Assembly (NCBI GenBank): GCA_964593045.1
Contig: CAZQJQ010000021.1
Location: 1 to 24,099, forward strand
Direction of reading: 5' to 3'
DNA: 24,099 bases
DNA from: JAOAHC01 sp964593045
GTDB taxonomy: Bacteria > Bacillota > Clostridia > TANB77 > CAG-465
The position numbers and the translations under genes were made by a program. The notes below the pieces were generated by a model. It made no database searches. It had not been told where the DNA came from and saw only the letters and a list, made by a program, of their open reading frames with translations. The stretch's first letter is position 1. Each line of letters begins with the position of its first letter. Positions 16,577 to 24,099 of the stretch are shown here, piece by piece.

Positions 16577-18703
16577 CTACTCATCTCTTAATGCATCTAT
16601 TACTTGCATTTTTGTAGCTTTTCTAGATGGAAGATAACCAGCTATAAAGGAAACCAAAGTACTAAACAATATTATAACAATAATGGTTGCAAATGGAAAA
16701 GTTATATCTGTAAATGGTACTTTTGAAATTGGTATAGTAATTATTCCTGGCAAGTCTATATTAAGAATATTTGATATGACTTTTTCAAGTATAGGTGCAA
16801 GTACAAATGATATTATAATTCCAAAAACTCCCGAAAGAATACCCATAAGCATTGCTTCACTTTCAAATATTCGTATAACATCCTTGTTTCTACCGCCAAC
16901 AGCTTTTATTATTCCTATTTCTGTTTTTCTTTCAACAATACTTGAATATAGCACAATAGAAGTCATAATGGCTGATACAACAAGTGCTACTATTATAAAT
17001 ATACTAATAACTATTTGTGCAATTAATATAACCTGAGCAAATATTTGCTTTACCACAATTGCTATATTTAATGCTTGATTTCCAACTTTTTGTGTATTTG
17101 ATGACATAAGAGATATTTTTCCTACTCCACCATTAGATTTGTCATTTATATAGTCAGCTACAGCTTTTGTATTATTTACATCTGAAACAACAATTTCGTA
17201 TGTTGCTGCTTGGCTTGTTAAATAATCATAATATGTTTTATCTCCTAAATTAATACTTTGTGTCCAATTCTCAATATCTGAATACCTTATATATATATTT
17301 TGAATTCCTAGATCAATTTCATTTACAATACCTGTTACTTTAAATTCCTTATCATATTTTAAATTAGTTTGTCCAATGTTTATTGTTAAAGTTATAGTCT
17401 TTCCTATTACTTTTGTTATATCGTTTGAATCTTCATTTAATTTATTTAGTATTTTTCTTGCGGATGCTTGATTTAATAATAATTGATTTTCACCTTCTAC
17501 AGGAATATCTCCTTGTATATTTTCTTTTAAAAAATCTAAATTATTATCATCTGCAAGTGAATAAAAACTAAAGCCATTTATACTCTCTGTATTTTCTAAA
17601 TTATCTGTATTCAAATTAACATTTATTAAACTAGTAATAGATATGTGCTTTCTTAGTACTGATATATTTTCTTTAATATATTCATCATTTAAAATATTAT
17701 CAAAATCACTATAATCTTTTGTATATTTATTATTACTACTGTCATGACTGTCATTATTATCATCACTTATAGTTTTAGATAACACTAATACATTTGCTGT
17801 TGCAAATTTATTTAATTGTTTATCAATATATATATTCGCACCATTACCAAGTCCTGTTATTAAAGTAAAACCAATTATACCAATACATCCTGCCGTAGTG
17901 GTTATAGCAACTCTTCCTTTCTTCTTAGCCATATTTCTTATTGACAACTTAAATGCTTCGAAAAATGACATTACTTTATCTTTTTTAGATAAGCTAGATT
18001 TTCTATTATTAGTTATTGCCTCTTTTATATTATTATCACTTTCTATTTTACCATCTTTTACTTTAACAATTCTAGTAGAATACTCATTTGCAAGTTGTTC
18101 GTTATGTGTAACCATTATAACTAATTTATCACTTGCTATTGATTTTATAAGTTCCATAATTTGTTTTCCTGTTTTTGAATCCAATGCTCCCGTTGGTTCA
18201 TCTGCAAGTATTATATCGGGATCATTTGCAAGGGCACGAGCAATTGCAACTCTTTGTTTTTGACCTCCAGATAGTTCTGATGGCTTATGATACATATGAT
18301 TTTCTAAACCTACTTTTTTTAGTAATTCCATTGCTCTTTTACGCCTATTTAAATAGCTAATACCTATAAGATTCATGACTATTTCTACATTTTCAATAGC
18401 AGTTAAATGTTCGATTAAATTGAAATTTTGAAATATAAACCCAATATTGTTTTTCCTGTATCTATCCCAATCCTTCATTTTAAATTTTTTAGAACTCTTA
18501 TCACCTATTACGAGCTCTCCACCTGTTGGAAAATCAAGACCTGCTATAAGATTAAGTAATGTAGATTTACCACTTCCTGAAGGCCCTACAACAGATACAA
18601 ACTCACCCTTTTCAAAAGACAAATTAACATCATTAAGTGCTATATAATCTTCTTTTTTACTAAGTTTAAAAACTTTTGAGACTTCTTTTAATTCTAATAT
18701 CAT
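16577..18703 (-). CDS. MacB-type ABC transporter, fused ATPase and FtsX-like permease (first of pair)
   Basis: A 708-residue protein starting at ATG 18703 with a strong AGGAGG site. The ATPase domain has Walker A GPSGSGKS (40-47), Q-loop FIFQNF, signature LSGGQ (144-148) and Walker B LADEP (166-170). After a Lys-rich linker come a membrane helix (about 263-285), an outer domain with a Ser/Asp/Asn-rich loop (DDNNDSHDSSNN), then three helices. Between them is the FtsX-like segment ERKTEIGIIKAVGGRNKDV, and the end reads YLPSRKATKMQVIDALRDE. It shares its design and length with the downstream partner but differs clearly in sequence, so the duplication is old. An inverted repeat directly before its ribosome site suggests its expression is controlled separately from the genes upstream. 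Confidence 0.88.
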   Translation of the reverse strand: MILELKEVSKVFKLSKKEDYIALNDVNLSFEKGEFVSVVGPSGSGKSTLLNLIAGLDFPTGGELVIGDKSSKKFKMKDWDRYRKNNIGFIFQNFNLIEHLTAIENVEIVMNLIGISYLNRRKRAMELLKKVGLENHMYHKPSELSGGQKQRVAIARALANDPDIILADEPTGALDSKTGKQIMELIKSIASDKLVIMVTHNEQLANEYSTRIVKVKDGKIESDNNIKEAITNNRKSSLSKKDKVMSFFEAFKLSIRNMAKKKGRVAITTTAGCIGIIGFTLITGLGNGANIYIDKQLNKFATANVLVLSKTISDDNNDSHDSSNNKYTKDYSDFDNILNDEYIKENISVLRKHISITSLINVNLNTDNLENTESINGFSFYSLADDNNLDFLKENIQGDIPVEGENQLLLNQASARKILNKLNEDSNDITKVIGKTITLTINIGQTNLKYDKEFKVTGIVNEIDLGIQNIYIRYSDIENWTQSINLGDKTYYDYLTSQAATYEIVVSDVNNTKAVADYINDKSNGGVGKISLMSSNTQKVGNQALNIAIVVKQIFAQVILIAQIVISIFIIVALVVSAIMTSIVLYSSIVERKTEIGIIKAVGGRNKDVIRIFESEAMLMGILSGVFGIIISFVLAPILEKVISNILNIDLPGIITIPISKVPFTDITFPFATIIVIILFSTLVSFIAGYLPSRKATKMQVIDALRDE

Positions 18704-18718
18704 ACATACCTCCTATAA

Positions 18719-18757
18719 AAGATATAACGTCATTGTATCGTTATGACGTTATATCTT
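18719..18757 (-). promoter_or_regulatory. Perfect 15-bp inverted repeat before the ABC transporter pair
   Basis: AAGATATAACGTCAT (18719-18733) and its exact complement (18743-18757) surround a 9-base loop. It starts 2 bases after the stop of the coiled-coil gene and ends 4 bases before the AGGAGG of the first transporter. The following T run is only four long on the minus strand. It could be a weak terminator or attenuator, or an operator. Confidence 0.6.
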
Positions 18758-18759
18758 CT

Positions 18760-19890
18760 TTATTTCGTGCTTCTATCTAAATTACTATATTTTGATATAT
18801 TATCATTATATATTTTTGTTATATCAATATTTGTTTTAAGTAGTTTAGTATTAATTTTTATATAACTATTAATTGTATTTTCTAAACATACATTACTATT
18901 TTCATTACATTTATTTTGTATATCATCTATACTTTCTTGTAATGTTTTATACGTATAATTTATATATTGTGCTATATCAATAGTTGTATATTTTGAAATT
19001 AGCTCCAAATTATTTGTGTTTTCTGAGTTCAGTAATTCTATATTATCCTTTATATAATCTAATTCTTTTTCTAAGAAATCTTTATATATTCTATTTACTT
19101 CAGAAACTATGGTAGAATTCTTAGCAGACATATTACTTTCTAACTGATTCATTTCATTTGAGTTTTCTGTCCTATTTTTAACTTGCTCTATATATATACT
19201 CACAGCTTCAAGACTTTGATTCATATTATTTAATATATCATCTGACGTTGTGTTATATTTAACCATATCTTCTTCTTTGCTTACATTAAATGTTTCATAA
19301 TAATATGATGTATCTTTATACTTAGTTACATATTCTATTTGGTTTTGCATTTTGTTTTGTATATTAGTTAACATTTCAAGTATATTATCATTTGAAACAT
19401 TATCAATATCATCTATATCATCATATACTAAGTCTATATAATATGAAAAATTTACAACATCTACTTCTAAAATTTGTACATATTTTACTAAACTATTCAA
19501 ATCTTCATTACCCATATCTAAATATTCCGCTTTTTCTTTTAAATCTAAATATCTAGTATAAAAAGTGTTTTGCATTTCTTCTATATTAGAAATATTAATA
19601 TAATTTACAAACGAAAGCTCATTTATTTTATTTGACATCTCTTTATTATATTTTTCTATATTTTTAAGTTGTTTTTGTATCTTACTTAGTTTATCTTTTT
19701 TAGTTTTGTCAATATAGCTTGATATTATCTTATTTATCTCTGTGTCTACAAAGCTATTAACATCTTTCACAGTTGATCTATACTCAAGCAATTTAGATAA
19801 AACTGTATTTGCATCAGATACCAACATATTCTCATCAATATCTATCTGCCTTGTTATAACAACAATGGAAGTTGATGTAAAACTTGGCAC
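18760..19890 (-). pseudogene. C-terminal part of a secreted coiled-coil protein, cut from its N-terminus by an in-frame TGA
   Basis: The first possible start, GTG 19890, encodes 376 residues, but it has no Shine-Dalgarno site. The same frame runs on upstream without interruption for 35 more codons to a TGA at 19996-19998, directly after the frame that carries the signal sequence. The sequence is mostly helical and acidic/polar, with several coiled-coil stretches (KLSKIQKQLKNIEKYNKEMS, IEEMQNTFYTRYLDLKEKAE), many Tyr and Asn, and two Cys near the end (KCNENSNVC). There is no membrane helix. I recognise no family. Followed closely by two MacB-type transporters, the intact protein might be their outer partner; that is inference from position. 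Confidence 0.6.
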
Positions 19891-19995
19891 TCTTATCTTG
19901 TTTGATTGAATTATATCTTTTATAGAATAACCATCTACTATATCAGAAGTAGATACATCCTTTTTTATTTTTAATTTTGAATTTGTAATATCTAC

Positions 19996-20295
19996 TCACC
20001 CCAACACAGGAGTATCAACGTTTAATCTAACCGCTGGATAATTTATATATATTTCATTTTTCTTTAAATTTTCTAATTTTTTATCTATCTCATTAATATC
20101 TGATTTTATATCTGATATTACCGAAGTTATCATATTGTATGTTTCCTCTGAAACCTTACTATTCTCAGTTATATTCAAAGAATCATCAATTGCATATATG
20201 TGTGAAAAGCAAGTAAACAAAGCAGTAACATATACTACAAAAATAATATATTTTATTATATTTTTTTTAGTCATATTAAAAAAACCGCTATCCAA
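19996..20295 (-). pseudogene. N-terminal part (signal sequence) of the same split coiled-coil protein
   Basis: A 99-residue frame. The start is TTG 20295 behind GGAGATGAG, or ATG 20274, which lacks a ribosome site. It begins with Lys-rich residues, then a signal-type hydrophobic stretch (YIIFVVYVTALFTCF) ending SHIYAIDD, a likely signal peptidase site after YA. A coiled coil follows (SDIKSDINEIDKKLENLKKN), then NYPAVRLNVDTPVLG and a TGA stop. The reading frame continues unchanged beyond this TGA into the downstream part, so both appear to be one gene of about 511 codons. A strong promoter lies just upstream, so the gene is probably still transcribed. Confidence 0.6.
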
Positions 20296-20337
20296 TAAAA
20301 CTCATCTCCAAATTTAATTTGTCTTCTCGTATTTGGA

Positions 20338-20366
20338 ATTATATCATATAAACAGTAAAATTTCAA
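20338..20366 (-). promoter_or_regulatory. Predicted sigma-A promoter of the coiled-coil gene and possibly the transporters
   Basis: On the minus strand, TTGAAA (20366-20361), 17 bases and TATAAT (20343-20338) are present, with TGA directly before the -10 (extended -10). It lies between the metallopeptidase stop and the split gene, about 43 bases before the TTG start. Confidence 0.65.
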
Positions 20367-20405
20367 ACAATACAGTTAATTTGTAACATTATTAATACAA
20401 ATTTA

Positions 20406-21296
20406 TTATAATGTTTCATATCGTAACCAATATACGCTGTTTTCATCTTTAAAAGTAAAGTATGAAGAAATAACACTACATAAATAATCAGCTTTTTTTC
20501 TTAGATTATTATTTTCTTCAAAATACTTATTTAACTTATCGCTTACCATAATTTCAGCAAAAAGTTCTGCTCTATCTTCTTTTTCAGATGTCTTAGAATA
20601 TTTACTTACAAAATACCAATCTTCACTGTTTACATTTAAAGAATACACATAATTTGCATCTAGTTTTGATAAATCACTATCATAGTTAAATCCTGATGGA
20701 TTTAACATACACCAATCATCAAACAAAGTATTTGTACTGATACTACTCATATAATATTCAATTATATGAAACATCTCATGGTGAAAACTTCTTTCAAAAT
20801 TAGCATCATTACTTATGTATATTTTATACTCGTTTAAGTTGTTCCTTGAAGCAAGTGCAATATTATCATCAGAAAAGCTATCAAGAAGTATAATAGTTAA
20901 AGAATACTTCGAATTAGTATTGTTAAAAATTTTAAAAAATTCTTCCGGATATTTTGATATAGCATTTTCTAGTATATTTATATTATTTTTAACAATATTT
21001 AAATCATCAAGTGTAGTTGCAGAAACATTACTTGCTAGATATTTCGTATCCGTACCATATTCAATTTTTATACCGTACTTTTCTTCTATATTATTTATTT
21101 TTTCATTTATACTTATCTCTTGTTCTGATATTTTATTTTCTTTTGATAAATGCAAAACTTCTTCTGCTGATGTATCAATAGTAAAGATGTTAGTAGATAT
21201 AGCATTAAGCAATACTATTATAACAGGAAAAACCAACAAAAAAACAATAATATCCGACATCAACGATAATCTTTTTTCTCTATGCCCTAGTCTCAA
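20406..21296 (-). CDS. Membrane-anchored HExxH metallopeptidase-like protein
   Basis: TTG 21296 is taken as start because GGAGG ends 5 bases before it; a TTG 12 bases further upstream lies before that site. The 296-residue protein has one N-terminal membrane helix (about 14-34, DIIVFLLVFPVIIVLLNAI), a coiled linker, and an outer domain with HEMFH at 173-177. ED-RAELFAE follows at 240-248, which offers Glu244 or Glu248 as the third zinc ligand. This HExxH...E layout is that of gluzincin-like zinc peptidases; the exact family is not clear to me. A substrate among the neighbouring surface proteins is possible but is inference. It follows the polytopic membrane protein by 18 bases, probably in one transcript. 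Confidence 0.75.
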   Translation of the reverse strand: MRLGHREKRLSLMSDIIVFLLVFPVIIVLLNAISTNIFTIDTSAEEVLHLSKENKISEQEISINEKINNIEEKYGIKIEYGTDTKYLASNVSATTLDDLNIVKNNINILENAISKYPEEFFKIFNNTNSKYSLTIILLDSFSDDNIALASRNNLNEYKIYISNDANFERSFHHEMFHIIEYYMSSISTNTLFDDWCMLNPSGFNYDSDLSKLDANYVYSLNVNSEDWYFVSKYSKTSEKEDRAELFAEIMVSDKLNKYFEENNNLRKKADYLCSVISSYFTFKDENSVYWLRYETL

Positions 21297-21314
21297 TTTA
21301 ACCTCCAAAACATA

Positions 21315-22424
21315 TTATTTTATATATTCTTCATTTAATTTATTATATATATATTCATAATCTTCATTAAATTCATTTGTGTAAATGCTAGCTTGTACAT
21401 AATTGTATTTAATATTTTTCAACTCTTCACTTATTATAGTTATATCAAATTCATTTATATAGCTATAATACTCAAACTCTTTTATTTCATTTAGTATATC
21501 ACTTATTTCTTTAGAAATTTGTATTAACGTGTCATCATCTAACATATGTGCATTTTTTTCGTATATTATCTTCCACTTACTATTACTATTTTCTATATTA
21601 ATGATATAGTTTTCATAATTATTCTGATATATATTATTAATTAAATCATGTGAATTTAAAAAATCATTAAAGCTATTTATAACAAAAGATGATAAATCCT
21701 CATAAGTACTCTTATATCCATCTATAACATTATTTTGTTTATCAATAGCAAACTTATACTCTTCTCCTATATTATCATTTAAAAATATTATATATGTACC
21801 TTTAGAATACATACTTTTTTTATCATTAATACTTTGTATATTTAAATTATTTAGATAATTAGATTTAACATAACTTAAAATTTTAGATTTTTTATCATTA
21901 TATTCTATAATATTACCATTTGCATATGTTTGAAGGGCTATCGAAATAATGATAATAGCAATACATGTAAAAACTAGTTCTTTTTTATGAATATTCTTAT
22001 TATTTTTGTCTTTTTCTTCTTCATTTTCACTTTCATTTTCATTTATTTTCCTATTGTCTTTATTAATATCATCACATTTTAAATTTTGTTTTCCCATAAT
22101 TATATATATTAATATACCGAGTATCTCCCCAAGTGATATTGACACCATATTATATATGCTAAAATATATGTTTTGATCTGTAGTATATCCTCCATGCAAT
22201 TTCATAAGGACAACTGATACTAAAAAGCCATATATAGATGTAATAATCGGCTTATCATATACTGTTTTCCCTATAATTCCAAGTATAAAAAGAATAGGCA
22301 ACATTCTAATATATATATTTCCATATATATTTAAAAATATAACCAAAAATACTAGTATTACATACAACATGGATTCTATATATAACTTCAGTTTATATCC
22401 TTTTTTACATGATTTTTCTACCAT
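21315..22424 (-). CDS. Polytopic membrane protein with acidic loop and large outer C-terminal domain, unknown function
   Basis: A 369-residue protein starting at ATG 22424 behind GAGGT. Four hydrophobic helices lie at about 16-34, 40-52, 57-75 and 88-110. They are followed by a highly charged loop (about 112-148, repeated Glu, Asn, Lys) and a fifth helix (about 149-166, LVFTCIAIIIISIALQTYA). The remaining 200 residues are polar, rich in Asn, Tyr and Ile, and probably outside. No catalytic motif was seen and I do not recognise a family. It has its own promoter and opens the gene cluster that continues with the metallopeptidase, coiled-coil protein and transporters. Confidence 0.78.
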   Translation of the reverse strand: MVEKSCKKGYKLKLYIESMLYVILVFLVIFLNIYGNIYIRMLPILFILGIIGKTVYDKPIITSIYGFLVSVVLMKLHGGYTTDQNIYFSIYNMVSISLGEILGILIYIIMGKQNLKCDDINKDNRKINENESENEEEKDKNNKNIHKKELVFTCIAIIIISIALQTYANGNIIEYNDKKSKILSYVKSNYLNNLNIQSINDKKSMYSKGTYIIFLNDNIGEEYKFAIDKQNNVIDGYKSTYEDLSSFVINSFNDFLNSHDLINNIYQNNYENYIINIENSNSKWKIIYEKNAHMLDDDTLIQISKEISDILNEIKEFEYYSYINEFDITIISEELKNIKYNYVQASIYTNEFNEDYEYIYNKLNEEYIK

Positions 22425-22447
22425 TTTATTTACCTCATTTATTTATG

Positions 22448-22476
22448 ATTATATACTAAAAAATATTTTTTTTCAA
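22448..22476 (-). promoter_or_regulatory. Predicted sigma-A promoter of the membrane protein/metallopeptidase genes
   Basis: On the minus strand, TTGAAA (22476-22471), 17 bases and TATAAT (22453-22448) are present, in the gap after the dacF stop and about 24 bases before the next ATG. Confidence 0.65.
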
Positions 22477-22489
22477 CAGTTTTTGCATG

Positions 22490-23662
22490 CTATATTTTAC
22501 TTCTTGAATCAAACATATGTAAAATTCCCATATTTAAGTAATCAAACAAATTATTTTTCGTAATATCATACTTTAAATATATATCCTCACTATATATAAC
22601 TTCATCTTCTATAACAATACCCACATTCCCAATTAATGTATTCATATCAAGAGGTGCATCTATATTGCTTAAATAATCTTGTTTTACATACATATTATCA
22701 TATTCATAGTCCGTAAGTGCAACTTTCATACTTTTACTTATTTTATCTTCATAATATTTAACGTTACCTTTTTTTACTGGTATATTTACATACCAGTTCA
22801 TATAACATGATACATCTCTTAATTTATATCTTTTAAAAGTTTCTTCTAGTAATAATTTGGTTTCATTAAATCTTTTATCAGTAGTCTCTGCACCAAGCAC
22901 TACAGATATTATTCTTAAATCATCCTTAGTAGCAGATGTTACTAAACATCTATTTGCATCAGCAGTATATCCAGTTTTACCACCATCTACTGGTGCATAT
23001 GTTCTTAACAGTCGATTTGTATTGGTTAAAGTTTTTGTAAATGATCCAAAATCTATTTGTATATTATCCGTATTTACTACTTCATTTATATACTTGTTTT
23101 TAAGTGCATATCTCATTATAACGGCTAGATCATATGCACATGAATATTGCCCTTCAATATCTAAACCATGTGGAGTTACAAAATTACTATTTAATGCTCC
23201 TATTTCCTTTGCTTTTTTATTCATAAGTTCTGCAAATTGTTCAATACTTCCAGCTATATGTATTGCTACAGTATATGCACAATCATTACCAGATGGTAGC
23301 AACATACCATAAAGCAAAGCTTTTGCTGTTACAATATCTCCTTTTTTTAATCCTACTTCTGAACCTCCTTGCCAAGTTGCTGCAGCTGGCACTTCTATTT
23401 TTTCATCCATACTACAATATTCTACTAATAATATACTAGTCATAACTTTAGTAAGAGATGCAATTGACCTTTGTTCTTTACAATTTTTATCATATAATAC
23501 TCTACCAGATTCAAAATCAATAACAACTGCACTAGGTGATGTAATATCTACATACGCCTTATCAATACTAGATGAAAATATTTTATTTGAATTAATAATC
23601 AAAACAAATAAAATACATATCATTATACTTCTTCTACATGATTTTAATATATATTTATACAT
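22490..23662 (-). CDS. dacF: Serine-type D-Ala-D-Ala carboxypeptidase (DacF/PBP5-like)
   Basis: This enzyme removes the terminal D-Ala from peptidoglycan stem peptides and so limits cross-linking; the DacF type acts in sporulation. ATG 23662 is used because GAGGTG precedes it; a TTG 15 bases further upstream overlaps that site. The 390-residue protein has a signal-type N-terminus (about 12-29), the SxxK motif SLTK (69-72, Ser69 nucleophile), SGN (124-126) and KTG (229-231). A PBP5-type C-terminal beta domain follows, and the end (NLFDYLNMGILHMF) suits an amphipathic membrane-binding helix. All catalytic motifs are intact. The symbol dacF rather than another carboxypeptidase paralogue is chosen by general similarity and the sporulation context. 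Confidence 0.88.
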   Translation of the reverse strand: MYKYILKSCRRSIMICILFVLIINSNKIFSSSIDKAYVDITSPSAVVIDFESGRVLYDKNCKEQRSIASLTKVMTSILLVEYCSMDEKIEVPAAATWQGGSEVGLKKGDIVTAKALLYGMLLPSGNDCAYTVAIHIAGSIEQFAELMNKKAKEIGALNSNFVTPHGLDIEGQYSCAYDLAVIMRYALKNKYINEVVNTDNIQIDFGSFTKTLTNTNRLLRTYAPVDGGKTGYTADANRCLVTSATKDDLRIISVVLGAETTDKRFNETKLLLEETFKRYKLRDVSCYMNWYVNIPVKKGNVKYYEDKISKSMKVALTDYEYDNMYVKQDYLSNIDAPLDMNTLIGNVGIVIEDEVIYSEDIYLKYDITKNNLFDYLNMGILHMFDSRSKI

Positions 23663-23669
23663 GAAATAA

Positions 23670-23704
23670 CACCTCAAGATAATTTATTCAAATTATCTTA
23701 AGGT
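23670..23704 (-). promoter_or_regulatory. Hairpin that buries the dacF ribosome-binding site
   Basis: In dacF mRNA, ACCTTAAGATAATTT (23704-23690) pairs along all 15 bases with AAATTATCTTGAGGT (23685-23671), with one U-G pair and a 4-base loop. The Shine-Dalgarno sequence GAGGTG (23675-23670) lies in the 3' arm, 7 bases before the ATG, so the folded leader should hinder initiation. Confidence 0.65.
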
Positions 23705-23771
23705 AGAACTTTTTTTGTTATTTATTTGTTTTTTATCTGTAATTTACTATATGTATTATTCATCATAAATC

Positions 23772-23804
23772 AAAAAATGGAGATATATCATTTATCTCCA
23801 TTTT
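23772..23804 (-). terminator. Rho-independent terminator of spoIVA
   Basis: On the minus strand a perfect 12-bp stem (AAAATGGAGATA and TATCTCCATTTT) with a 7-base loop runs into six T. It begins 17 bases after the spoIVA stop. Confidence 0.85.
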
Positions 23805-23820
23805 AGAAATATTTTTCGCA

Positions 23821-24099
23821 CTAAAGTATTATACAAATTAGGCCTCCGCTTCCTTCATTTATTATTCTTTGTAATGTCTCTTGTAATTTCATTTGAGCTT
23901 CATCTGGCATTCTATATAATTTATTGTGAAGACCTTCGTTTACAAGCTCATGTAATGATTTTCCAAATATATTTGATTCCCATATTTTTTTAGGATCTGT
24001 CTCAAATTCACTCAGTAAATATTTTACGAGTTCTTCAGATTGTCTTTCGCTACCAACTATTGGTGAAACCTCAGTCTGTATATCTGCTCTAATCATATG
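23821..24099 (-). CDS. spoIVA: Stage IV sporulation protein A, C-terminal end (5' part outside window)
   Basis: The frame enters from the right edge and ends in TAG, giving the last 92 codons. SpoIVA is the ATP-hydrolysing protein that polymerises on the forespore surface as the basement layer of the spore coat. The visible part carries the strongly conserved C-terminal region: IRADIQTEVSPIVGSERQSE, WESNIFGKSLHELVNEGL, then INEGSGGLICIIL, which is the anchoring end in known SpoIVA proteins. The ATPase domain is outside the window. Its presence shows that the organism makes, or recently made, endospores. Confidence 0.95.
   Translation of the reverse strand, partial: HMIRADIQTEVSPIVGSERQSEELVKYLLSEFETDPKKIWESNIFGKSLHELVNEGLHNKLYRMPDEAQMKLQETLQRIINEGSGGLICIIL

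Noticed and set aside
19950..19998. TGA at 19996-19998 as a selenocysteine codon
   Set aside because: The mRNA just after the TGA is very AT-rich with no stem-loop of the bacterial SECIS type, and the protein is not a known selenoprotein.
20380..20406. Inverted repeat AATTTGTA/TACAAATT after the metallopeptidase gene as terminator
   Set aside because: The stem is short and purely AT-rich and no T run follows on the minus strand.
23671..23704. Plus-strand terminator, because a T run follows the dacF leader hairpin on the plus strand
   Set aside because: No plus-strand gene precedes it, and base pairing is complete only in the minus-strand RNA.
23745..23771. Sigma-K-type promoter for dacF (CATATAGTA on the minus strand)
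   Set aside because: The -10 pattern fits, but no AC stands 16-17 bases upstream, and other sporulation sigma boxes do not fit well either.
1..24099. Genome-wide recoding of TGA as Trp or Gly
   Set aside because: Conserved genes (glmS, era, smpB, dacF, recO) contain TGG at Trp and ordinary Gly codons and no internal TGA; one TGA in one gene is not enough.

Overview
The window is very AT-rich and reads as an endospore-forming low-GC Firmicute, most likely an uncultured gut-type member of Clostridia. The evidence is the C-terminus of SpoIVA at the right edge, a glmS ribozyme ahead of glmS, the era-yqzL-recO cluster, Shine-Dalgarno sites of the GGAGG type, and near-consensus sigma-A promoters. 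The species assignment is inference. No tRNA, rRNA, CRISPR array, insertion sequence or phage gene was recognised.

Left part (1-5088, minus strand): a giant surface protein, cut by the window edge, occupies the first 4.45 kb. It is made of Ig-like, carbohydrate-binding-like and Listeria-Bacteroides-type repeats behind a pilin-like N-terminus. A small single-pass membrane protein lies upstream of it. Next (5380-7498, plus strand) comes glmS with a consensus promoter, a self-cleaving glmS ribozyme leader and a terminator shared with the convergent gene that follows. From 7565 to 9708 (minus strand) lie a small membrane protein, recO, a short yqzL-like gene overlapping recO, and era.

Centre (9822-14446): diverging from era is a plus-strand operon of three small Cys-containing proteins behind a sigma-K-like promoter, a candidate spore-surface operon. 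Converging on it is a minus-strand operon. Its first gene is a degenerate homologue of B12-binding radical SAM proteins that has lost its Fe-S cysteines. smpB follows, and then a protein with a formylglycine-generating-enzyme/C-type-lectin-like domain. The first 134 residues of that last protein align closely with the first 134 of the giant surface protein.

Right part (14458-22424, minus strand): an apparent envelope cluster. In transcription order it has a polytopic membrane protein with an outer domain, a membrane-anchored HExxH metallopeptidase, a secreted coiled-coil protein split by one in-frame TGA, and two tandem MacB-type ABC ATPase-permeases. A perfect 15-bp inverted repeat lies directly before the first transporter. 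Upstream of the cluster lie dacF (a D,D-carboxypeptidase whose ribosome-binding site sits in a strong hairpin) and the end of spoIVA with its terminator.

All 19 intact genes with a visible end stop at TAA (15) or TAG (4). Several starts were moved downstream of the longest possible one because the Shine-Dalgarno sequence lies inside the longer frame.
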